Shown: positions 57,978 to 64,000 of the stretch, in pieces
How positions within the stretch are numbered: position 1 is the first letter of the stretch
Layout of the letters: every line of letters begins with the position of its first letter
Source: Ampelomyces quisqualis
Lineage: Eukaryota > Ascomycota > Dothideomycetes > Pleosporales > Phaeosphaeriaceae
Assembly: GCA_018398575.1 (NCBI GenBank)
Contig: JAGTXZ010000014.1
Coordinates: forward strand, 930,001-994,000
Length of the DNA: 64,000 nt
Direction of reading: 5' to 3'
Position numbers and translations under genes: made by a program
Notes under the pieces: model-generated
The model's database searches: none
What the model was told of the DNA's origin: nothing
What the model saw: the letters and a program-made list of their open reading frames with translations, nothing else

Positions 57978-58509
57978 GATTATCCGAATCATAATCGCGT
58001 TGCCAGCAACGGTGCGACTCCTGTTGGCCCACCACCTCGCATGGAGAGACCGGCGCCCCCGCCCCCTGACACAATGTCTCTCATGTCTGAGCGCACGTTG
58101 ATCAATAACTAACGAGCTGTCCGGTAGAAGGAGATGAGAGGCTTGATACCAGTGCAATGCCTAGCACGAAAATCCAGAGGCGTTGAGGGGCAATATTTTC
58201 TACACTCGGCATTTGATTTACTACTATTTTAGTTCCGATGCGTTTCTTTCTTTCTACCCCATGTTCGAGCACAGTGTCGGGACTTGGTGCCGGGGGTTTA
58301 CTGGCTTATACCCAGCTCGAGATTTAGGACAGTGCCAGAAAGTAATGTTCACAACTCACCGCTTAGACCGTTCGATGCACGCCACGTACCTTCCCCCACT
58401 GCATTTCTATCAGACCACTTCGCGTGTATCATCGTACGATCATGCGCGAATGGAAGGCACGGCGACTACCGTCTTTTAGCCAACGAGTCGCGAGACTGGT
58501 CATCTCATC
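57978..58509. other. Septin tail extension and 3' flanks
   Basis: 57978-58112 holds the 44 in-frame codons after the septin TAG. The remainder to 58509 is the shared 3' flank of the converging septin and LTO1 genes. No other feature seen. Confidence 0.6.
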
Positions 58510-59130
58510 TCATCTCAACAACTTCGACCCAGCGAAATCTTCCATGCTATCATCTCCGCCCTTTTTCGCCGTTCCACTCGCATTCCCCAATTGCACATTC
58601 TTATTCCCCGCCCCCCTTGCTAGTGATTTCGAATCATGTGACTTTGCACCACCACCACCACCACCACCAGAAGTTGGACTTTCTCCGACAATCCGCTCGA
58701 CGACTTTTGCTTTCGAGCCGCCGCGCTTCACGCGATCGTCGAAATCGGCAACAGCGTCTGGGGTGTTTTGCGTAGAGAAGGTGAGTGGGTCGGTGAGAGA
58801 GTGGAGGAGCAGTATGTTTGTTTTTAGGCGGGGATTTGTTGGTAGGACTGGTAATCTATCTTCTTGAAGTTGCTCTGTAGCCCTGTTTTGCTCGTGCTCA
58901 ACATTGGGAGATTGTGTTATTCGACTTCCCCATACTACGCTCCGACCGTGGAGTTCTCCGAGAACAGCAAACTTTTCGAATCCTTGCTCGAGACCGAAGA
59001 GCCGGCCTTCGATGCGGCCGGCGCGGGAACCGTCTGCGGTGCCGAGGCGGTGGGCGGTGGTGTAGAGGGTGTCTTCGAGGGTGAGGAGGGAGTCGAAGGG
59101 GTCTTCGAGGGGGTCGTGGTCGGTGGACAT
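58510..59130 (-). CDS. LTO1: Lto1-like protein (Yae1/Lto1 complex, deca-GX3 motif)
   Basis: The ATG at 59130 gives MSTDHDPLEDPFDSLLTLED and a product of 206 residues without introns. Residues 30-50 have Gly at exactly every fourth position (G30, 34, 38, 42, 46, 50; LGTADGSRAGRIEGRLFGLE), the deca-GX3 motif that defines Yae1/Lto1 proteins. Together with Yae1 the family forms an adaptor that brings the cytosolic iron-sulfur targeting complex to the ABC protein Rli1. The second half holds TENTP-like NTPDAVADFDDRVKRGGSK and then a Gly run (7 Gly) and a low-complexity tail, longer than in yeast Lto1. The C-terminal tail looks lineage-specific. It is divergent to the MetRS gene. Confidence 0.88.
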   Translation of the reverse strand: MSTDHDPLEDPFDSLLTLEDTLYTTAHRLGTADGSRAGRIEGRLFGLEQGFEKFAVLGELHGRSVVWGSRITQSPNVEHEQNRATEQLQEDRLPVLPTNPRLKTNILLLHSLTDPLTFSTQNTPDAVADFDDRVKRGGSKAKVVERIVGESPTSGGGGGGGAKSHDSKSLARGAGNKNVQLGNASGTAKKGGDDSMEDFAGSKLLR

Positions 59131-59513
59131 GGTCCGTTGTTTCGGCAGCGAGCTTCTAAAATACTGAGATGGAATGCTTTTTCTGTTGTCGTGATTGTTC
59201 AATTCTTCACACACACAAGCAGCATCCACATAGCAGCATTCTATTCTTTTCGGTAGACTACTCTGGAATCCAGGGTCTGTGGCGCGGGTGGTTGCGATTA
59301 GTGGGGTAACCACGATTGGAGGGGCAGTCTTTGGCACACAATACAAAAGCCCCGTAGCTTGCACTCGTGACTCAGGCGCCATATATCGATAACCCATATC
59401 CTTCCTCCGGTCACTTTGCAGCTTCCTTACATTGTATGTGTGACGCACTCCTCTCTGTCGACAGCAATCGCGTCAAGACGTAAGCTCATCACCTCATCAT
59501 AGCACACCACCCC
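59131..59513. promoter_or_regulatory. Shared divergent promoter LTO1 / MetRS
   Basis: The two start codons are 383 bp apart. An imperfect run of ACACACA-type sequence lies near 59208 and a TCATCACCTCATCAT stretch sits just upstream of the MetRS ATG. No clear TATA box. Confidence 0.5.
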
Positions 59514-61871
59514 ATGACGGAGCCCAAGAGGAAGATATTGCCCATCGAGGGCGAGCGCAATGTGCTCATCACAAGCGCCTTGCCCTATGTCAACAACGTC
59601 CCACATCTAGGCAACATCATTGGCAGCGTGCTATCTGCTGACGTTTTCGCCCGGTTTGCGCGCGCACGAGGCTACAACACATTATATGTCTGTGGGACGG
59701 ACGAGTACGGCACTGCCACCGAGACAAAGGCGATAGAAGAGAAGATCACACCTCAGCAGCTATGCGACAAGTACTTTGCGCTCCATTCCGAGGTGTATGA
59801 GTGGTTCAACATCAGCTTCGATCACTTTGGCAGGACACCGACGCAGCACCAGACCGATATTGCTCAGGACATCTTCACCAAGCTTTACAAAAACGAGTAC
59901 TTGAAGGAGGAGACCACGACGCAGCCGTACTGCGAGACACACAAGAGCTTTTTGGCAGATCGTTTCGTGGAGGGCACATGCCCGCTGTGCAACTACGAGG
60001 ACGCTCGAGGTGACCAGTGCGACAAGTGCGGGCATCTGCTGGAACCTCTCGAGCTCAAGAACCCACGCTGTAAGCTGGATGGAGCGACGCCTGTGCCACG
60101 CCAGACTAAGCATGTCTTCCTTTGCTTGGACAAATTGCAGCCAGCCGAAGAGGAATGGTTCAAGAAGGCGAGCCAAGAGGGAAATTGGAGCTCGAATGGT
60201 GTTCAAATTACAGCATCATGGCTGAAAGAAGGCCTTCGCCCTCGAGGCATCACGCGTGACTTGAAATGGGGCACTGCAGTACCGCTCGAGGTATGCTTAT
60301 TTCACAGGTCGTGTTGCACAACACTGACTAGTATCGGCGTAGGGCTACGAGGACAAGGTCATGTACGTGTGGTTCGACGCCTGTATTGGCTACGTCTCCA
60401 TCACCGCGAATTACACCGATGAATGGAAGCAATGGTGGCACAACCCCGAGCACGTCAAGCTATATCAGTTCATGGGCAAGGACAATGTGCCTTTCCACAC
60501 CGTTGTATTCCCGTGCTCGCAGATTGGCACCAAGGACAAGTGGACTATGCTGAATACCATCTCAACAACTGAGTACCTGAACTATGAGAAGGGAAAGTTC
60601 TCAAAGTCGAGAAACATTGGTGTCTTTGGCAATAACGCGAAAGACACCGGCATTCCATCAGATGTCTGGCGCTACTACCTACTCTCACATCGACCCGAAA
60701 CCGGAGATACCGAGTTCGAGTGGGACGGCTTCATTGCAGCAAACAACAACGAACTTCTCAAGAACCTCGGAAATTTTGTTAACCGCGTCATCAAGTTTGT
60801 CAACTCCAAGGTCTACGACTCGGTCATACCTGACTACACCAAGTTCGAGGACGACTACTTTGTGGAGCACAAGAAGAAGGTTAATGAGTTGCTTAAGCGG
60901 TATATTGACGAACTGGAGGATGTCAAGATTCGTGCTGCGCTTAGCACAGCACTACACTTGTCGAGTCAAGGCAACCAGTTGCTGCAGGACAACAGGTTAG
61001 ACAACAAGTTGGCCACCGAGCAGCCAGAGCGCTGTGCTGCTGTAGTTGGGTTGGCTTTGAGCCACATCCATCTTCTCGCGAGTTTGATTCAGCCATATAT
61101 GTAAGTCTTCGAGGTCCTCATACTCTGGCCCCCATGCTTACAGTGTCGCAATAGGCCTGACACTACAAAGTCCATTCTTTCACAACTCAACGCCGAGTTT
61201 CTCATCATTCCGGATAACTGGCAAGCGCGCTCGCTTCCCGTCGGCCACAAGATCGGGACTGCCGGCTACCTGTTTTCGCAAATCAAGACCGAGAAAGAGC
61301 AAGAGTGGCGCGAGCAGTTCGGTGGAGAAGAGGCACGTAAGGCAAAGGAGGAAAAGGCACGCAAAGCCGCAGCCAAGAAGGCAGAAAAGGAGAGGAAGAA
61401 GGCGAAGAAGGCCAATGCTCAAGGTGTCGAGGCTGCAGAGAAGGGACAAGACGGTCCGGCGGCGAAGACAGCTGAAGAAGAGGTGTCGCGAGGTGTTGAG
61501 CAAGTGAGTTTACAAACGTCGTAGTGGACCTGCACACGTTTCTGTTTCTATAGCCGGCGTTAAAGAGTGCCTCCGGGCTTGATGGGGTGCAAGATGGGGT
61601 GCAAAGATGGGGTGTTTTCAACCTTCTTCGAAGGACGATAGGTTCCTGTGTGTACGCTTCGACGAGCTCAACGAGTAAAAATCTTCTGGAGAGACACTGT
61701 GTTAGGACATTTCAACATTATCATTCTCAGGCCTGGATACACCACTCCTGGATGGATTGTGAGGCTCTCTTATTTGTGCCCAACCTAGAACCACGTGGAA
61801 GCCCCGCAATGAGCAAACGCGCAGTACTCACTTACCTGGCTATAAATCATCGAGTTTCCAGACATCTCTAG
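59514..61871 (+). CDS. MES1: Methionyl-tRNA synthetase, cytosolic
   Basis: Exons 59514-60290, 60343-61100, 61155-61503 and probably 61554-61871. The class I signature is ALPYVNNVPHLGNIIG (HLGN at 31-34, in place of HIGH) and the second is KFSKS at 344-348. The zinc knuckle is CPLC...CDKC near residue 160. The anticodon-binding helices follow, then a Lys/Ala-rich charged helix (KAKEEKARKAAAKKAEKERK). The enzyme charges tRNA-Met for initiation and elongation. Introns 1-2 (52 and 54 nt) are secure. The last intron (GTGAGT...CTATAG, 61504-61553) is likely; without it the frame stops at 61522. After it, a GATGGGGTGCAA tandem repeat with one extra A shifts the frame and gives an odd ~90-residue tail to 61871. 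Without that A the protein would end at 61639-61641. Confidence 0.92.
61581..61614 (+). repeat. 12-bp tandem repeat in the MetRS 3' end
   Basis: GATGGGGTGCAA occurs twice, followed by one extra A and then GATGGGGTG. The extra base changes the downstream frame. Confidence 0.85.
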
Positions 61872-62147
61872 TCCTAATTGCTTTTGTCGGCGTCGGTATA
61901 TAGCCAAACAGCCCCACTGACTTTCACTGCCGCTCGGTTTCACTTTAGTAAACAACAACACCGCATTCACCTTGACTCACCGCACGAAAGCTCCAGAAAC
62001 TTGCGGTGTGGACGCGCGGTGTTCCTCTAGCAACAGCTGTTGCGAAGTTTCTGCCTCGCTGCTCAACACCAGCACATCCACACCACTCACACCACCCGCA
62101 TGCCCACACACCTACTGTCTACACCATCACACGCACTGCTGCCCACT
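61872..62147. other. Promoter region of the siderophore transporter
   Basis: About 280 bp contain the 5' leader. An in-frame upstream ATG at 62100 would add 16 residues (MPTHLLSTPSHALLPT). I could not see a clear GATA-type iron-regulator site. Confidence 0.4.
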
Positions 62148-64000
62148 ATGGCCGACCCCAATAACAGCGGCATCAATCGCATTGCCAACATGGCTAGCAT
62201 TCAAGAACAGATGCACGACAGCGCTCTTGATCTCAGCGAAGACAGAATCATGCCTGTCCGTACAAGGGCAGGCAACGCCAACATGCCAAAGCCCAATACG
62301 ACTCCGGAGGCTCCAACCATCGCTCCAATGGAGGCCGATGAAGTCCCCGCTGGCGTTCGTCAGATGGAGGCTATCATCGCTGTCTGGACTATGAAGTGGA
62401 TGGTCACGGCTTATGTCCTGTGAGTTACATGCAACGCTTGTTGTAGGTAGACCTAACCTAATCACCGAACAGTATCACCTTCATCGCCTTTGTCAACTCG
62501 CTCCACCAGAACATGAACAACACCTTGAACCCCTTCGTCACGAGTGCTTTCTCTAAGCACAGTCTTACGCCCATGACCAACCAGGTCGCCCAAATCGTCA
62601 GCGGAGTGAGCAAGTTGCCACTGGCCATGTTCATCAATATCTGTGGTCGTCCGCATGGTTTCGCGATTTGCTTGTTCTGTGTTGTTATCGGTACGTATGA
62701 ACTTCCACCTTCCTTGTGTCTCATGACTGCGCTGTCAACGCATGTTATGAGTACGTTTCTTTCCTTATTCCTCCCTTCTGTTTCATGATTGCGCTTTCGA
62801 CGTATATTGTGGAGTCTGTGTCTTCCCTTTGAGATGATTATGGTGTGGCTGCGACGGAAATGCACGGGATGAGTTACTTAAATGATCCAACCACCGAGGC
62901 ATGGCGATGTCCAACTCCAGGCAGCATCATGGACACACATGTCCTCGAAAGCCGGGCCTAGCTAATTCACTACAATCACGACGCACTTTTGAAGTCGTCT
63001 AGCATCACTGCGACACCAACACTGTCGTGAAGAATTAGGCACCGCTAACCTGTTCACTAGCTCTCATCATGATGGCCCGTTGTCAGAACGTCGAAACCTA
63101 TGCCGCCGCTCAAGTCTTCTATTGGACCGGTATGAACGGCATGACCTACGTCATCGACATCTTCATCGCGGACACGTCCCTCCTCAAGAACCGTCTCATC
63201 TGGCTCGGCATCGTCGGCAGCCCGTATATCTGCAACACTTTTGCAAGCCCCAAGATCGCCGAGGCTTTCATCGAACGCAGCTCCTGGCGCTGGGCATACG
63301 GCTCCTTTGCGATCATCACACCGTTCTTGTGCATTCCTTTCTGGGGCATATTTTGGTTCATGAACAAGAAAGCGACAAACCTGGGCATCGTGAAGAAACC
63401 AAGAAATGGTAGAACTTTCTGGCAGAGCTTCAAACATTGGTTCATCGAGTTCGATGGTAAGTCCTACCCTAATATCAAACGACAGAAGCTAACGTCGTTA
63501 GTCGTTGGCTTAATTCTCATCTGCGCTGGCTTCATCGTCTTTGTGCTTCCATTCAGTCTCGCCACGAACCTTCAGTACAGCTGGGAATCCCCAACCATCA
63601 TCAGCATGATCATGATAGGATTCGTGCTTCTGGTCTTCTTTGGAGCGTGGGAGTACTACATGGCAACCAGGACGTTCTTCCCGTTCTACCTGATGAAGAA
63701 CCGCTCCATTGTCGCGGCATGTCTACTAGGCTTCCACTCCTGGCTCGCGTTCTAGTAAGTGGAAAAGAATCCAGAGCAGTGATAACCCGGTGCTAATTCA
63801 GATACTCACACAGCTCCTACAAAGCAATGTATCTCTCCTACCTTCAGGTCGTGTTCGATCTTTCTATTTCCAACGCCGGCTACATCCTGAACATCTACAA
63901 CCTTGTCTCCGCCACCTGGGCTATCATCATATCCCTCATTTTCCGCTGGGTCGACACGTACAGATGGGCCGCCTTCATTGCTGTACCCGTCCAAATCGCC
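62148..64000 (+). CDS. Siderophore-iron transporter, MFS (SIT/MirB type), 3' end outside the window
   Basis: The ATG at 62148 starts MADPNNSGINRIANMASIQE. Exons 62148-62419, 62473-62690, 63061-63456, 63502-63754 and 63814 to the window end are joined in frame. The N-terminal ~80 residues are a hydrophilic cytosolic tail, then membrane segments follow: KWMVTAYVLITFIAFVNSLH, GFAICLFCVVIALIMMARCQ, QVFYWTGMNGMTYVIDIFIA and WLGIVGSPYICNTFASPKIA. The YWTGMNG...DIFIADTS block and WRWAYGSFAIITPF are typical of the SIT family, which takes up ferric siderophores by proton symport. The last acceptor is CACAG at 63813; the nearer one at 63801 would create a stop. Intron 2 is unusually long (370 nt) for this genome segment. 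Expression in this family is usually iron-repressed through a GATA factor (family knowledge, not seen here). Confidence 0.88.

Overview
This is nuclear DNA from a filamentous ascomycete (Pezizomycotina), most likely a dothideomycete of the Pleosporales type. The reasons are gene-dense flanks with 45-60 nt GT-AG introns, typical fungal orthologues (GPI10, SIW14-like, septin CDC10, RUD3, LTO1, cytosolic MetRS, a siderophore transporter), and one very large AT-rich block carrying C-to-T hypermutation of the RIP (repeat-induced point mutation) type. All assignments are by reading; no search or computation was run.

Layout. (1) 1-5.2 kb: the 3' end of a GPI mannosyltransferase III gene, a fungal-specific protein of unknown function (minus strand), and a Siw14/PFA-DSP-type phosphatase (plus strand). 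(2) 5.2-6.78 kb: the 3' part of a Zn2Cys6 transcription-factor gene on the minus strand. (3) 6,784-44,271: a block of about 37.5 kb bounded by 35-bp terminal inverted repeats that begin CACTG and by a GCT on each side. It is saturated with stop codons. It holds a Tnp2/CACTA-type transposase relic beside the right end, a Plavaka-type relic, a pogo (DDE_1) relic, long unrecognised decayed reading frames, several tandem arrays (periods of about 89, 97, 101, 134, 147 and 171 bp) and a younger nested element (about 35.3-41.2 kb) with telomere-like or hAT-like G-rich ends. (4) 44.27-44.40 kb: the 5' tip of the same Zn2Cys6 gene. If the block and one GCT are removed, the reading frame runs from an ATG on the right of the block into the zinc-cluster exon on its left, so the element landed inside this gene. 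(5) 44.4-50.6 kb: sparse DNA with a secreted pectin lyase, two small hypothetical proteins, a palindrome and degenerate repeats. (6) 50.6-64 kb: a conserved gene-rich stretch with a GPI-anchored-type aspartic protease, RUD3 golgin, mitochondrial bL32, septin CDC10, LTO1, MetRS and the start of a siderophore-iron MFS transporter.

Most notable: a giant CACTA-type element that split a transcription-factor gene; a hypermutation signature that seems restricted to pyrimidine-C-purine (YCR) trinucleotides; an in-frame TAG in the septin gene followed by 44 more sensible codons; and a 21-bp bipartite motif repeated eight times in the nested element. The flanking housekeeping genes form two divergent pairs with short shared promoters (MRPL32/CDC10 and LTO1/MetRS). 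The extracellular functions (pectin lyase, anchored aspartic protease, siderophore uptake) fit a plant-associated or saprotrophic fungus.
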